From Thiobacillus sp. (GTDB lineage: Bacteria > Pseudomonadota > Gammaproteobacteria > Burkholderiales > Thiobacillaceae), in NCBI RefSeq assembly GCF_030696885.1, contig NZ_JAUYRI010000012.1:41819-105818 (forward strand): DNA of 64,000 nt, written 5' to 3'. Shown piece after piece: positions 32,308-43,745 of this stretch (positions are counted from its first letter, which is position 1; every line of letters starts with the position of its first letter). A program made the translations under genes and the position numbers. The notes under the pieces are model-generated. The model made no database searches. It worked only from the letters and a program-made list of their open reading frames with translations, and was not told where the DNA came from.

Positions 32308-32945
32308 TTGGCGTCTCCCCCCAGCGCGTCGAGTTTCAGTTCGACGATGTTGCGGTAGGGGTTGTCCTCGCCCATCTTGCCGAACGCGGTCTGATACGCG
32401 ACGCGCGCCTCGGCCGTCTTGCCCTGGGCCAGCAGCACGTCGCCGCGCAGGTCGACGAAGCGCGGGGCGAAGGCGTCGCTGTGCGTGGCGGAGAGCGTTT
32501 TCAACGCCGCGTCGTAGGCTTTCTGGTCGAGCTGCACCGCGGCGAGACGCAGCCGCGCCAGATCCCGGATCGCGGGTTCCTTGCCGTTGGCCACTGCCCA
32601 TTCCAGCTGGGTCTGTGCACTTTTCATATCCTTGGTGGCGACGTGCAGCTTGGCCAGCAGCAGCGCAGCACGCGGCGCATAGGCCGTGCCCTTGTATTGC
32701 TCGATCAGCAGACCGCCCGACTCGCGCGCGGACTTGAGGTCGTTGGCTGCCAGCGACTGGGTCAGTTTTTCATACACCGTGGCGGCTTCCAGGCTTTGCG
32801 TCACGGTGTGGTTCTGCCAGTAGCGCCAGCCGGCCACAGCCGCGATCACCACCGCCAGCCCGAACAGCGCCACGCTGCCCCAGCGTTTCCACCAGGCCTT
32901 GAGTTCGTCCAGCCGTTCCTGTTCGTCGAGATCGTAGGTTGCCAT
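32304..32945 (-). CDS. yfgM: YfgM/AncA-like membrane-anchored TPR protein
   Basis: 213 aa. An N-terminal cytoplasmic segment (DLDEQERLDELKAWWKRWG), one membrane helix (about 25-43) and a periplasmic TPR region (APRAALLLAKLHVATKD, ALKTLSATHSD) match YfgM, a partner of PpiD and the Sec translocon. Lies 16 bp after hisS and overlaps bamB by 4 bp. Confidence 0.92.
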   Translation of the reverse strand: MATYDLDEQERLDELKAWWKRWGSVALFGLAVVIAAVAGWRYWQNHTVTQSLEAATVYEKLTQSLAANDLKSARESGGLLIEQYKGTAYAPRAALLLAKLHVATKDMKSAQTQLEWAVANGKEPAIRDLARLRLAAVQLDQKAYDAALKTLSATHSDAFAPRFVDLRGDVLLAQGKTAEARVAYQTAFGKMGEDNPYRNIVELKLDALGGDAK

Positions 32946-32961
32946 TGCGTAATGCCTTTTT

Positions 32962-34227
<1,266 letters not shown>

Positions 34228-34250
34228 AAATTAATCAACTGAAATGCAGG

Positions 34251-35474
34251 TCACGCAGCCGCGTAGTGGCTGCGCACATAGTCCTCGACGATCGCCTGGA
34301 AATCTGCGGCGATGCGGTCGCCCTTCAGCGTCACGGTCTTCTCGCCGTCGACGTAGACCGGCGCGACCGGTACTTCGCCCGTGCCGGGCAGCGAGATGCC
34401 GATGTTGGCGTGCTTGGATTCGCCGGGGCCGTTGACCACGCAGCCCATCACCGCCACCTGCATGGATTCGACGCCGGGATACTGGCTGCGCCACACCGGC
34501 ATCTGGTTGCGCAGGTAGCTTTCGATGTCCTGCGCCAGTTCCTGGAACACGGTCGAGGTGGTGCGGCCGCAGCCGGGGCAGGCGGTGACCTGCGGGGTGA
34601 AGGCGCGCAGGCCGAGCGCTTGCAGGATTTCCTGGCCGACACGGACTTCCTGAGTGCGGTCGCCGCCGGGTTCGGGCGTCAGGGAAATGCGGATGGTGTC
34701 GCCGATGCCTTCCTGCAGCAGCACCGCCAGGGCAGCGGTGGAAGCGACGATGCCCTTGCTGCCCATGCCGGCTTCGGTCAGTCCCAGATGCAGCGGATAG
34801 TCGCACTGCGACCCCAGATCACGATAGACCGCAATCAGGTCCTGCACCCGGCTCATCTTGCACGACAGAATGATTTTGTTGCCGCCGAGTCCGAGTTCCT
34901 CGGCCTTCTTCGCCGACTCCAGCGCGGAGGCAACCATCGCGCGCCGCATCACCACCTCGGTGTCTTCCGGCTGCTTGAGGCGCGCGTTGTCGTCCATCAT
35001 GCGCGCCGCCAGCGCCTGATCGAGGCTGCCCCAGTTGACGCCGATACGCACCGGCTTGTCGTAGCGGCAGGCCACTTCGATCAGTATCGCGAACTGTTCG
35101 TCGCGCTTGTTGCCGCGACCGATGTTGCCGGGATTGATCCTGAGCTTGGCCAGCGCCTGGGCGCATTCGGGCACCTGGGTCAAGAGCTTGTGGCCGTTGA
35201 AGTGGAAGTCGCCGACCAGCGGCACGCGGCAGCCCAGCACGTCGAGACGCTCGCGGATGCGCGGCACCGCGGCGGCGGCTTCAAGCGTGTTGACGGTGAT
35301 GCGCACCACTTCCGAACCGGCCTCGGCCAGCGCCTGCACCTGGCGCACCGTGCCCGTGATGTCGACGGTATCGGTGTTGGTCATCGACTGCACCACCACG
35401 GGTGCATCGCTACCGACCCGCACATGGCCGATCAGCACCTGACGGGTGGGACGACGGATAATTGGGGACATCAT
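34251..35474 (-). CDS. ispG: 4-hydroxy-3-methylbut-2-en-1-yl diphosphate synthase (IspG/GcpE)
   Basis: 407 aa. Penultimate step of the MEP isoprenoid pathway. N-terminal TIM barrel ([26 protein letters not shown]) and C-terminal domain carrying the [4Fe-4S] cysteines in ACPGCGRTT and GCVVNGPGE. Two adjacent Met codons (35474 and 35471) are possible starts. Lies 20 bp after rodZ, an order common to Beta- and Gammaproteobacteria. Confidence 0.97.
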   Translation of the reverse strand: MMSPIIRRPTRQVLIGHVRVGSDAPVVVQSMTNTDTVDITGTVRQVQALAEAGSEVVRITVNTLEAAAAVPRIRERLDVLGCRVPLVGDFHFNGHKLLTQVPECAQALAKLRINPGNIGRGNKRDEQFAILIEVACRYDKPVRIGVNWGSLDQALAARMMDDNARLKQPEDTEVVMRRAMVASALESAKKAEELGLGGNKIILSCKMSRVQDLIAVYRDLGSQCDYPLHLGLTEAGMGSKGIVASTAALAVLLQEGIGDTIRISLTPEPGGDRTQEVRVGQEILQALGLRAFTPQVTACPGCGRTTSTVFQELAQDIESYLRNQMPVWRSQYPGVESMQVAVMGCVVNGPGESKHANIGISLPGTGEVPVAPVYVDGEKTVTLKGDRIAADFQAIVEDYVRSHYAAA

Positions 35475-35494
35475 GCGTCTCTATTCTTCGGGGG

Positions 35495-36355
35495 TTATTC
35501 TTCGAGGGTGAAACGGGCAACCGTCACCGCAATGAAAGGTTTGAGGTCAATCGGGCGGCCGTTGTAGTGCACGCGCACCTGCGTCGCATTGCCCACCACC
35601 AGATCGAACGGCGGCTGGCCCTGAATATCGATCCGGCTTCCCGCAGGGTTGAGCTGACGGTGCACCATGCGCCCGCTGCCATCCTTGACTTCGACCCAGG
35701 CCTCGTCGCCGAAGTCGAAGCGCAGCACGCTGCCATTTGTCGCGGGCGGAACGGTGGGTGCGCCTGCTTCGGCAGGGTCCTGGAACGCAGGCGCAGGAAG
35801 CGGGGCCGCGGGCGTGGGAGACGGCTCCGCAGCCGACTCCGCAGCGGGCGCCGGTGACGCCTCGACCGGTGCAGGCGCTTCCACCGGCGCCTCCACCGGT
35901 GCAGGCGTTACAGCAGGCACAGACTCCGTCTGCATGGCCGATGGCTGCCGGCTGGGCAGGTCCTCGTCCACTTCACTGTTCAGCCACAGATACAGCGCGA
36001 CCGGCACCGCCACCACGATCAGCGTGCCCAGCAGAATCAGAATCAGCCAGGGTGAGGTCAGCCAGGCGGCCGGCGGCGGCGGTTCTGCCTGGGTAATCGG
36101 CGCTGCCTCGGCCGGCGCGCCGCCCATGCGTGCCAGCAGATCCTCAGGCACCAGTCCAAGCAGGCGCGCATAGTTGCGCACGAAGCCACGCGCAAACACC
36201 GACTGCCCAAGGCTCGCAAAATCGTCCGACTCCATCGCCTCGATCTGGCGATGCATCAGCCGCAGATGCGCCGCGACATCATCCAGTGACATGCCGTGCG
36301 CTTCGCGCGCCGCGCGCAGAGTCTGCCCGATTGAAAGCTGCGCGCTCTCGCTCAT
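35495..36355 (-). CDS. rodZ: cytoskeletal/cell-shape protein RodZ
   Basis: 286 aa. N-terminal cytoplasmic helix-turn-helix domain (about 8-75; TLRAAREAHGMSLDDVAAHLRLM), which in RodZ binds MreB, one membrane segment (about 107-130), a long periplasmic Pro/Ala/Glu-rich linker with near-repeats (APVEAPVEAPAPVEA) and a C-terminal DUF4115 beta domain. Links MreB to the elongasome. It overlaps pilW by 4 bp. The low-complexity linker varies among relatives. Confidence 0.94.
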   Translation of the reverse strand: MSESAQLSIGQTLRAAREAHGMSLDDVAAHLRLMHRQIEAMESDDFASLGQSVFARGFVRNYARLLGLVPEDLLARMGGAPAEAAPITQAEPPPPAAWLTSPWLILILLGTLIVVAVPVALYLWLNSEVDEDLPSRQPSAMQTESVPAVTPAPVEAPVEAPAPVEASPAPAAESAAEPSPTPAAPLPAPAFQDPAEAGAPTVPPATNGSVLRFDFGDEAWVEVKDGSGRMVHRQLNPAGSRIDIQGQPPFDLVVGNATQVRVHYNGRPIDLKPFIAVTVARFTLEE

Positions 36356-37119
36356 TCGAATTGCCCCGCCCGCAGCAAACGCTCCTCATTGGAATCCGGA
36401 AAACGCTTGCGCAATTGCAGGCCGTATGCCGCCTCCTGCGCCCGGTCGCCCAGCTTGCGTTCCAGCCGCACACCCAGCCACAGGCTTTCTGCAGTCGGCG
36501 GTGCGAGTTCGGCATGGCGAGTCAGAAAGCGCTGCGCTTCGACAAGATTGCCCTGACGGAAATGCAAGCCTGCCAGTTTGATCACGGTGCTGGGGTTGTC
36601 CGGCTGCAGCTTGAGCGATTTGATCAGGTTGGCTTCGGCCAGCGCCAGATCGCCTTTTCGCTCCGCGCACAGGCCGGCATTGGCCATGGCCTGCTCGGGT
36701 TGCGCATACAACGGGTTGCGCAAGGCGGTGCTGAATTGTTCGAGGCCTTCGTCATGGCGGCCGCGGGTGCAGAGAAACCAGCCGTAATTGTTGCGCGCCT
36801 CGGAATCGCTGCGATCCAGTTCGATGGCGCGGCGAAAATTCTCCTCGGCCAGCTTGTCTTCGGCCAGCTCCATGTAGATCAGGCCATAGATGTTGTAGGC
36901 CGGTCCGTAGCGAGCATCCGCGACAATCGCCTTGCGCAGTTCGTCCAGCGCGGTCTTGTACTGGGCGCGGACGAAATAGGCGCCGGCCAGATCGGTGAAG
37001 GCTCGCGCCCGTTGACGGCTTTCACTGTCGACTTGCGTATTGGCCACGCCACTTTCGCTGGCCGGCTGAGCCGCACAGCCGGTCAGCAGAACTGCTGCCA
37101 TCACGATCCATTTTTTCAC
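36352..37119 (-). CDS. pilW: type IV pilus biogenesis/stability lipoprotein PilW (PilF)
   Basis: 255 aa. Lipoprotein signal [15 protein letters not shown] with Cys15 as the lipid site, then about six TPR units ([59 protein letters not shown]). PilF/PilW is the pilotin that brings the PilQ secretin to the outer membrane. Overlaps rlmN by 4 bp at its start and rodZ at its end; the rlmN-pilW-rodZ-ispG order is widely conserved. Confidence 0.94.
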   Translation of the reverse strand: MKKWIVMAAVLLTGCAAQPASESGVANTQVDSESRQRARAFTDLAGAYFVRAQYKTALDELRKAIVADARYGPAYNIYGLIYMELAEDKLAEENFRRAIELDRSDSEARNNYGWFLCTRGRHDEGLEQFSTALRNPLYAQPEQAMANAGLCAERKGDLALAEANLIKSLKLQPDNPSTVIKLAGLHFRQGNLVEAQRFLTRHAELAPPTAESLWLGVRLERKLGDRAQEAAYGLQLRKRFPDSNEERLLRAGQFE

Positions 37120-38219
37120 GCCGCCTCCTTGTGTATTCTTTTCATCACGCGTCCGCTCTTGTCGGCCACCTTGCCCGCCAGTTGCCCGCAGGCTGCGTCG
37201 ATGTCGTCGCCGCGCGTCTTGCGCGTCGTTACCACGTAGCCTGCGTCCTGCAGGATTTCGCGGAACACCCGCATGGGTTCGCTACGCGGTTTTTCATAGC
37301 CGGAATCCGGGAACGGATTGAACGGGATCAGGTTGAACTTGCACGGTACGTCGCGCGTCAGCGCGATCAGCTGGCGCGCATGCTCGGGCTGATCGTTCAC
37401 GCCGGCCAGCATCACGTACTCGAAGGTGATGAAGTCGCGCGGCGCGTGCACCAGATAGCGCCGGCACGCCGCCATTAATTCTGCGAGCGGATACTTCTTG
37501 TTGATCGGCACGATCTGGTCGCGCAGCGCATCGTTCGGTGCGTGCAGGCTCACCGCCAGCGCCACCGGGCAGCGCTCGGCCAGTCGGTCCATCGCCGGCA
37601 CCAGGCCGGAGGTCGACACCGTCACCCGTCGCCGCGACAGACCATAGGCATGGTCGTCGAGCATGATGCCGAGCGCGGTCACCACGTTCTCGAAATTCGC
37701 CAGCGGTTCGCCCATGCCCATCATCACCACATTGGTCACCGGCCGCTCGGAGATTTCGCCAGTCGTGCGATTGGGCTCGGTCTTCAGGCTGTGCTGTGCC
37801 ACCCACAGCTGGCCGATGATCTCGGCCACCGTCAGGTTGCGGTTGAAGCCCTGGCGCCCGGTCGAGCAGAAGGTGCATTCGAGCGCGCAGCCCACCTGCG
37901 ACGACACGCACAGGGTGCCGCGATCGTCTTCGGGAATGAATACGGTTTCGATGCCGTTGGCGACGCCGACGTCGAACAGCCACTTGCGGGTGCCGTCAGT
38001 CGACGTGTGCGCATAGCTGATTGCCGGCGCCTGCACCACCGCCTGCTGCTGCAGTTTCTCGCGCAGGCTTTTGGCGATATCGGTCATCTGCGCAAAATCC
38101 GCCACCCCGGCCTGATGTAGCCAGTGGAACACCTGCCTGGCGCGGAACGGTTTTTCGCCGCGCTCACCGAACCAGGTGGTCAGTCCTGCCAGGTCGAGAT
38201 CGAGCAGATTTTGCGTCAT
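37116..38219 (-). CDS. rlmN: dual-specificity RNA methyltransferase RlmN
   Basis: 367 aa radical-SAM enzyme methylating C2 of A2503 in 23S rRNA and A37 in tRNA. The radical-SAM cluster motif is in [15 protein letters not shown] (CxxxCxxC), followed by [12 protein letters not shown] and [12 protein letters not shown]; the C-terminal ACGQLAG region contains the conserved Cys used in the methyl-transfer mechanism. Lies 9 bp after ndk. Confidence 0.97.
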   Translation of the reverse strand: MTQNLLDLDLAGLTTWFGERGEKPFRARQVFHWLHQAGVADFAQMTDIAKSLREKLQQQAVVQAPAISYAHTSTDGTRKWLFDVGVANGIETVFIPEDDRGTLCVSSQVGCALECTFCSTGRQGFNRNLTVAEIIGQLWVAQHSLKTEPNRTTGEISERPVTNVVMMGMGEPLANFENVVTALGIMLDDHAYGLSRRRVTVSTSGLVPAMDRLAERCPVALAVSLHAPNDALRDQIVPINKKYPLAELMAACRRYLVHAPRDFITFEYVMLAGVNDQPEHARQLIALTRDVPCKFNLIPFNPFPDSGYEKPRSEPMRVFREILQDAGYVVTTRKTRGDDIDAACGQLAGKVADKSGRVMKRIHKEAA

Positions 38220-38228
38220 GCGTACAGC

Positions 38229-38657
38229 TTAGCGGCCCGCGTAGACTTCGCTGGCCGGAAAGAAATAGGCGATTTCGATCGCTGCGGTTTCAGGCGCGTC
38301 GGAACCGTGTACCGCGTTGGCGTCGATGCTCTCGGCGAAATCGGCGCGAATGGTGCCGGCATCGGCCTTCTTCGGATCGGTGGCACCCATCAGTTCGCGG
38401 TTCTTGGCGATGGCATCCTCGCCTTCCAGCACTTGCAGCACGACCGGGCCCGAAATCATGAAGTCGACCAGATCCTTGAAAAAGGGACGCTCCTTGTGAA
38501 CGGCATAAAAGCCTTCGGCTTCCTGGCGCGACAGGTGCTTCATCCTCGACGCCACCACCTTGAGGCCGTTGCTTTCGAAGCGGCTGACGATCTTGCCGAT
38601 CACGTTCTTTTTGACGGCATCGGGCTTGATGATGGAAAAGGTGCGCTGAACTGCCAT
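38229..38657 (-). CDS. ndk: nucleoside diphosphate kinase
   Basis: 142 aa, the usual size. Transfers the gamma-phosphate of NTPs to NDPs through a phosphohistidine; the active-site His is in NAVHGSDA (near residue 117) and the N terminus [14 protein letters not shown] is typical. First gene of the minus-strand run ndk-rlmN-pilW-rodZ-ispG-hisS-yfgM-bamB-der. Confidence 0.98.
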   Translation of the reverse strand: MAVQRTFSIIKPDAVKKNVIGKIVSRFESNGLKVVASRMKHLSRQEAEGFYAVHKERPFFKDLVDFMISGPVVLQVLEGEDAIAKNRELMGATDPKKADAGTIRADFAESIDANAVHGSDAPETAAIEIAYFFPASEVYAGR

Positions 38658-38754
38658 GTGAATGCTCCGGAGAAAATGAGAAAAACGTTCAAAAAACCAT
38701 GAAAATCAGCCTGCTAGGATACCACGCCCGAGCCCGCCCTGTCTCGCCCGGCGG

Positions 38755-40098
38755 CTAGCCGACCACCTGCGGCAGCATCCCCGCCTCGCCCGGCGCCGCG
38801 CACCAGTCGGCGTCGAATCCGACGCCCGCGGCCCACGCCAGCTGCCCGTCGCACCACAGCAGGGGCAAACGCCCACGCTGCCAGGGCGGGACCGCCTGTT
38901 CCTGCAGCAGGTTTTTCAGGCTGCGATGCGGGCCGCCGGCCTGCAGGCGCAGGCGTTCGCCGCCCTGGCGCACCCCCAGCGTGACCGTAGCGGCTTCCAG
39001 TACACCACGCTTGAGGCCCGCCCCGATCACCGGCTCCATCCGCACGCCCACGCCCGCAGCCGGCACCCAGACCTGCGTCTCGCCCTGCCAGCGCACGGCG
39101 GGCGCCGCCCCCGACGGCGGCGACACCAGATACGCGCCGCCGCGAAAACGCCACAGCTCGGCCGATCCCAGGTTGACGCGCACCCGCGCATCGGCCTGCG
39201 CCTTGCACAGTTGATGCACGGCTTCGTCAAGCCGCCGCGCATTGGGTAGCGCCTGGCCCTGCTGCGCGATGAAATAGCGCAGCAGATTGCGCGCGCGCGG
39301 CAGCGTCAGGCCCGCCAGCACTGCGCAATCGAGTCGTGCCCCTGCAATGGCGGCGGTCGCATCCAGCCGCGCCAGATCATCCAGCAGGTCCGCCGCCTCG
39401 GCCTGCAGGGCCGCCGCACGCGCAAGCGTGACCTGGCTGCCGGGAAAATGCGCAGCCAGCAATGGCATCACCTGCTGGCGCAGCGCGTTGCGGCGGTAGC
39501 GGGTGTCCTGGTTGCTTTCGTCCTCGACCCAGACCAACCCGTGTCGCTGGGCCGCCTCCAGGATGGCGTTGCGCGTCACCCCGAGCAGCGGCCGCAACTG
39601 TGCCGCCTGCCAGCCGTGACGGTGCTGCAGCTCCGGCATCGCCGCCAGGCCTTTCGGCCCGGCGCCGCGCAGCAACTGCAGCAACAGCGTCTCGGCCTGG
39701 TCGTCCTGCTGATGCGCGGTCAGTAGAAAGTCGGTGTCGACCGCGGCAAAAATGCGCAGGCGCGCATACCGCGCAGCGGCTTCAATGCCCGCCGCATCGT
39801 CGCGCGCGATCTCCACGCGATGGATCTTCAATTCGACCGCATGCGACGCGCACAGGCGTGCGCAGAAATCGGCCCAGTCATCGGCGTGCGGCGAGAGCCC
39901 GTGGTGGACGTGCACGGCGCCAAGTTCGAAGGGATAGTGATCGCGCAGCGTCACCAGCGCATGCAGCAGGACCACCGAATCGAGTCCGCCCGACAGGGCC
40001 AGGGCCATCCGCGTGCGCGGCGCAACATGGCGGGCCAGCACGTCCGCCACGACATCGGCAAGCGCCTTACTTGGCAGGAGTTTCCTTGAAGCTGCCAT
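38755..40098 (-). CDS. tilS: tRNA(Ile)-lysidine synthetase TilS
   Basis: 447 aa. Modifies C34 of tRNA-Ile2 to lysidine so that it reads AUA. PP-loop [14 protein letters not shown] near residue 34, [34 protein letters not shown], and C-terminal TilS substrate-binding domains. The ATG at 40098 lies inside the end of accA (32-bp overlap), so the two are likely coupled; accA-tilS order is common in betaproteobacteria. Confidence 0.95.
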   Translation of the reverse strand: MAASRKLLPSKALADVVADVLARHVAPRTRMALALSGGLDSVVLLHALVTLRDHYPFELGAVHVHHGLSPHADDWADFCARLCASHAVELKIHRVEIARDDAAGIEAAARYARLRIFAAVDTDFLLTAHQQDDQAETLLLQLLRGAGPKGLAAMPELQHRHGWQAAQLRPLLGVTRNAILEAAQRHGLVWVEDESNQDTRYRRNALRQQVMPLLAAHFPGSQVTLARAAALQAEAADLLDDLARLDATAAIAGARLDCAVLAGLTLPRARNLLRYFIAQQGQALPNARRLDEAVHQLCKAQADARVRVNLGSAELWRFRGGAYLVSPPSGAAPAVRWQGETQVWVPAAGVGVRMEPVIGAGLKRGVLEAATVTLGVRQGGERLRLQAGGPHRSLKNLLQEQAVPPWQRGRLPLLWCDGQLAWAAGVGFDADWCAAPGEAGMLPQVVG

Positions 40099-41035
40099 AC
40101 GCCCGCAGACGCTGGTAGCGCTCGGCCAGCAGCGCGTCGAGCGATGGCTTGCGCAACTCGGACAGCGTGTCGGTCAGCGCGCGGCGCATGTTCTGGAACA
40201 TGGCATCCCAGTCGCGCTGGGCGCCACCCAGCGGTTCATCAATGATGCGGTCGACCAGGCCGTTGGCCTTCAGGCGATCGGCCGTGATGCCGAGGGTTTC
40301 GGCGGCAACCGAGGCCTTGTCGGCGCTCTTCCACAGAATCGACGCGCAGCCTTCGGGCGAGATGACCGAATAGGTGGAGTACTGCAGGATCAGCGTGCGG
40401 TCGCCGACGCCGATCGCCAGCGCGCCGCCCGACCCGCCTTCGCCGACGATGGTGCAGATGATCGGCGTCTGCAGTTCGGCCATCACGTACAGGTTGCGCG
40501 CAATCGCCTCGGACTGCCCGCGCTCCTCGGCCCCGATGCCGGGGTAGGCGCCGGGGGTATCGATGAAGGTGAAAATCGGCAGCCGGAATTTTTCCGCCAG
40601 GTGCATCAGGCGCAAGGCCTTGCGATAGCCCTCGGGGCGCGGCATGCCGAAATTGCGGGCAATTTTTTCCTTGGTATCACGGCCCTTCTGGTGCCCGATC
40701 ACCATCACCGGCTCGCCATTGAAGCGCGCGATGCCGCCGACGATCGCCTGATCGTCGGCATAGGCGCGATCGCCATGCAGTTCGGAAAAGTCGGTGAACA
40801 GCCCCTGCACGTAATCGAGCGTATAGGGCCGTTGCGGATGCCGCGCCACCTGCGACACCTGCCAGGCGTTGAGCTTGGCGTAGATATCCTTGGTCAGGGT
40901 CTGGCTTTTTTTCTGCAGGCGGCGGATTTCTTCCGAGATATCCAGAGCGGAATCGTCCTGCACAAAGCGCAGTTCTTCGATCTTGGCTTCGAGCTCGGCG
41001 ATCGGCTGCTCGAAATCGAGGAAGGTGGTTTTCAT
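40067..41035 (-). CDS. accA: acetyl-CoA carboxylase carboxyltransferase subunit alpha
   Basis: 322 aa, family length. With AccD it transfers the carboxyl group from biotin to acetyl-CoA for fatty acid synthesis. Conserved [18 protein letters not shown] at the N terminus, [18 protein letters not shown] and [15 protein letters not shown]. Upstream of tilS with a 32-bp overlap; the 66 bp before it separate it from slyD. Confidence 0.98.
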   Translation of the reverse strand: MKTTFLDFEQPIAELEAKIEELRFVQDDSALDISEEIRRLQKKSQTLTKDIYAKLNAWQVSQVARHPQRPYTLDYVQGLFTDFSELHGDRAYADDQAIVGGIARFNGEPVMVIGHQKGRDTKEKIARNFGMPRPEGYRKALRLMHLAEKFRLPIFTFIDTPGAYPGIGAEERGQSEAIARNLYVMAELQTPIICTIVGEGGSGGALAIGVGDRTLILQYSTYSVISPEGCASILWKSADKASVAAETLGITADRLKANGLVDRIIDEPLGGAQRDWDAMFQNMRRALTDTLSELRKPSLDALLAERYQRLRAYGSFKETPAK

Positions 41036-41101
41036 TAAACAATCACAGAAAACAGGTTAGCCGGGCATTTTAGCAGCCCAGCGGCATTTTCCAGCAGTGA
41101 C

Positions 41102-41584
41102 TTAATGATGATGGTGGCCGTGTGCGCCGTGTGCGTGACGGTGTTCGACCTCATCCGCCGACGCCGCACGCACTTCGGCCACCACACACTGGAAATGCAC
41201 TGCCTGACCGGCATAGGGGTGGTTACCGTCGACCACCACTTTTTCTTCGGCGATGTCGGTCACGGTGTAGAGCATTTCCTCGGTTCCGTCGACCGGTGAG
41301 CCGACGAACTGCATACCCACTTCGATGTCTGCCGGGAAGGCCTCGCGTGGCTCCAGTCGCACCAGATCGTCCTCGTATTCGCCGAAAGCATCGGCCGGCT
41401 GCAGCTTGAGGTCGATCTGGTCGCCCACGGCCTTGCCTTCCAGCGCCTGCTCGACCAGCGGAAAGATGTTGTCGTAGCCGCCGTGCAGGTAGCTGACCGG
41501 TTCGTCGCTTTCCTCCAGCAGCTTGCCCTCCATGTCCTTGACGATGTAGGTGATGGTGACGACGGTGTCCTTGCCGATATTCAC
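41102..41584 (-). CDS. slyD: FKBP-type peptidyl-prolyl isomerase SlyD
   Basis: 160 aa. FKBP domain with an inserted chaperone flap (LHGGYDNIFPLVEQALEG, then AFGEYEDDLV) and a short His-rich tail (HRHAHGAHGHHHH) that can bind nickel, as in SlyD, though without the Cys residues of the E. coli tail. Cytoplasmic folding helper, possibly involved in metal delivery. Its ATG overlaps the bcp stop by 4 bp. Confidence 0.93.
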   Translation of the reverse strand: MNIGKDTVVTITYIVKDMEGKLLEESDEPVSYLHGGYDNIFPLVEQALEGKAVGDQIDLKLQPADAFGEYEDDLVRLEPREAFPADIEVGMQFVGSPVDGTEEMLYTVTDIAEEKVVVDGNHPYAGQAVHFQCVVAEVRAASADEVEHRHAHGAHGHHHH

Positions 41585-42075
41585 TTGTGTTCCCCTTTGC
41601 TCATTGAAGCAACCAGTTGAAGCACTTCCGCCGCGTGACCGCGGCTGGAAACGCCGTACAGGGCATGACGGATGACGCCCTGTTTGTCGATGATGAAGGT
41701 GGAGCGAACCGGGCTCTTGCGTACCACGCCGTCCACCTCCTTGTCCTGCAACACGCCATAGGCCTTGTTGGTGATCTGTTCCTTATCTGCCAGCAGGCGC
41801 ACGCTGATGCCGTGCTTGTCGCGAAATTCGCCATGCTTGATGCAGTCGTCGCGCGACACCCCTAGCACCTCGGCACCCAGCTTGGCAAAATCGTTTTCCA
41901 GTTCGGAAAATTCAATGGCTTCTGTCGTGCAGCCCGGCGTATCGTCACGCACATAGAAATACAGCACGAGCGTCTTGCCGCGGAACTGGGATAACTCGAC
42001 GATATTCATGTCCGCATCCGGATTTGAGAAATCCGGCGCGCGGTCTCCCGCTTTCAGCATGCTTGGCTCCGCCAC
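41581..42075 (-). CDS. bcp: thioredoxin-dependent peroxiredoxin (Bcp/PrxQ)
   Basis: 164 aa. Reduces peroxides using thioredoxin. The peroxidatic Cys is in DDTPGCTTEAIEF and a second Cys five residues downstream of the usual region (SRDDCIKH) may be resolving. An in-frame Met at residue 6 (MLKAGDRAPDF) is an alternative start. Divergent from roxA with 54 bp between starts. Confidence 0.95.
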   Translation of the reverse strand: MAEPSMLKAGDRAPDFSNPDADMNIVELSQFRGKTLVLYFYVRDDTPGCTTEAIEFSELENDFAKLGAEVLGVSRDDCIKHGEFRDKHGISVRLLADKEQITNKAYGVLQDKEVDGVVRKSPVRSTFIIDKQGVIRHALYGVSSRGHAAEVLQLVASMSKGEHK

Positions 42076-42117
42076 GTAATTTCGCGCATTCTAGCAGGGC
42101 AACTCCAGCCACATCGT

Positions 42118-42123
42118 TATAAT
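42118..42123 (+). promoter_or_regulatory. consensus -10 box (TATAAT) just before roxA
   Basis: TATAAT ends 6 bp before the roxA ATG (42130), so transcription would be expected to begin at or next to the A of the start codon. No good -35 and no Shine-Dalgarno are visible, suggesting a leaderless mRNA. Confidence 0.55.
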
Positions 42124-42129
42124 TATTTT

Positions 42130-43248
42130 ATGACTGCGACCCTGCTCGGCGGCTTGAGCCCCACCCGTTTCCTGCGCGATGTATGGCACAAGCGCCCGCT
42201 TTTGATCCGCAACGCCGTACCGGATTTCACCGGCCTGTTGACGCTGGGCGAGATGCAGCAGCTGGCGTGCCGCGACGATGTGGAGTCGCGGCTGATCCAG
42301 GGCAGCGGCACGCACTGGCAGCTCGATCACGGCCCGTTCGGCAAAAACGACTTCAAGCGTCTGCCCAAGACCGAGTGGACCCTGCTGGTGCAGTCGCTCA
42401 ATCACATTCTGCCCGAAGCCGACGCGCTGCTGGCGCGCTTCAACTTCATCCCGCATGCCCGGCTCGACGACTTGATGGTGAGTTATGCCGTGCCCGGCGG
42501 CAGCGTGGGACCGCATTTCGATTCCTACGATGTTTTTCTGCTGCAGGGCCAGGGACACCGCCGCTGGCAGATCAGTACGCAGACCGACCTGGCGATCCTG
42601 GACGACGTTCCGCTGAAAATCCTGCGTCGCTTCAAGCCAGAGGAGGAATGGCTGCTCGGCCCCGGCGACATGCTCTACCTGCCGCCGCACGTCGCCCATT
42701 ACGGCGTTGCCGAAGACGCCTGCACGACCTATTCGATCGGTTTCCGCGCGCCCACCAGCGAAGAACTGGCGCACGGATTCCTGATGCATTTGCAGGACAC
42801 GCTCAAACCGGAAGGCCGCTACGCCGACCCCGATCTGCGTCTGCAGGCCCACCCCGGTGAAATCAGCCGGGCAATGCTGGCGCAGATCGAAGACATGATC
42901 GCAAAAATAAAATGGGACAAGCGCGACATTGCCGAATTTGCCGGACGCTATCTGTCCGAACCGAAGCCGAATGTGTTCTTCAATCCACCCGAAGCCCCGC
43001 TTACGCGCGCCGCGTTCAACAAGCAGGCGAACAGGCACGGCGTTGCGCTCAACCCCAAGTCGCGCCTGCTGTTTACAGGTGGACGCTTTTTCATCAACGG
43101 CGAGGCCTTCACGGGGGCTGCCGGCGAAACTGCTGCGCTGAAACAGCTGGCCGATCAGCGCAAGCTCGTGCCGCCCCTGCCTGCCGCGCTGCGCGAGCGC
43201 TTTTATGACTGGTATGAAGCCGGCTGGCTGGAGATCAATGCCGCATGA
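42130..43248 (+). CDS. roxA: JmjC/cupin 2-oxoglutarate oxygenase, ribosomal protein L16 arginine hydroxylase family (RoxA/YcfD)
   Basis: 372 aa. E. coli YcfD hydroxylates an arginine of ribosomal protein L16 using Fe(II), O2 and 2-oxoglutarate. Here the Fe-binding HxD is in GPHFDSYDVF, the distal His in LPPHVAHYG, and the N terminus FLRDVWHKRPLLIRNA is the family pattern; a C-terminal dimerisation/winged-helix part follows. No ribosome binding site is seen before the ATG. It overlaps the next gene by 4 bp. Confidence 0.93.
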   Translation: MTATLLGGLSPTRFLRDVWHKRPLLIRNAVPDFTGLLTLGEMQQLACRDDVESRLIQGSGTHWQLDHGPFGKNDFKRLPKTEWTLLVQSLNHILPEADALLARFNFIPHARLDDLMVSYAVPGGSVGPHFDSYDVFLLQGQGHRRWQISTQTDLAILDDVPLKILRRFKPEEEWLLGPGDMLYLPPHVAHYGVAEDACTTYSIGFRAPTSEELAHGFLMHLQDTLKPEGRYADPDLRLQAHPGEISRAMLAQIEDMIAKIKWDKRDIAEFAGRYLSEPKPNVFFNPPEAPLTRAAFNKQANRHGVALNPKSRLLFTGGRFFINGEAFTGAAGETAALKQLADQRKLVPPLPAALRERFYDWYEAGWLEINAA

Positions 43249-43715
43249 GCACCTTTGAAACCCCGAGCGAATTCCGCAGCGCATTTGATGCCCTGCTCGC
43301 CGGCACGCACCGTCAGTTGCGCGTCTACGACCGCAACCTGGATCTGTTCGAGATTGACGATGCGCCGCGTCACGCGAGCCTGCGCGCGCTGTGCGTGGCC
43401 GGCGGCGGCCGTCGCATCGAACTGCTGCTCGACGACATCAGCCATGTGGCGCGCAGCCATCCGCGGCTGATGCAACTGCTGCGCGATTTCGGCCATGTGC
43501 TCGAAATCCGCCAGGCCGATCCCGACGCGCCACGCCCGGATCAGGCCTTTGCGCTGGCCGAACCTCACAGCGTGCTGCTGCGTGCCGACAAGGCTGCGGT
43601 GCATGGCACGCTGCACCTCGAAGATGCACGCGATGCCGTGTTGCTGCATCAGCAGTTTGAAGGCATGTGGCAGCGCTCGCCCGCCGGCGTGTCGGCAACG
43701 ACACTGGGGCTGTAG
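43245..43715 (+). CDS. conserved protein of unknown function downstream of roxA
   Basis: 156 aa; ATG overlaps the roxA stop (ATGA), so it is co-translated with roxA. No signal peptide or membrane segment. The central part (RQLRVYDRNLDLFEIDD, GGGRRIELLLDDISHVARSHPRL) resembles DUF7931-type proteins with a phospholipase D-like fold, but no HKD motif is present, so no enzymatic role is suggested. Confidence 0.75.
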   Translation: MSTFETPSEFRSAFDALLAGTHRQLRVYDRNLDLFEIDDAPRHASLRALCVAGGGRRIELLLDDISHVARSHPRLMQLLRDFGHVLEIRQADPDAPRPDQAFALAEPHSVLLRADKAAVHGTLHLEDARDAVLLHQQFEGMWQRSPAGVSATTLGL

Positions 43716-43745
43716 GCCGATTCAGACGTTCTTCCGCGAAAAACC

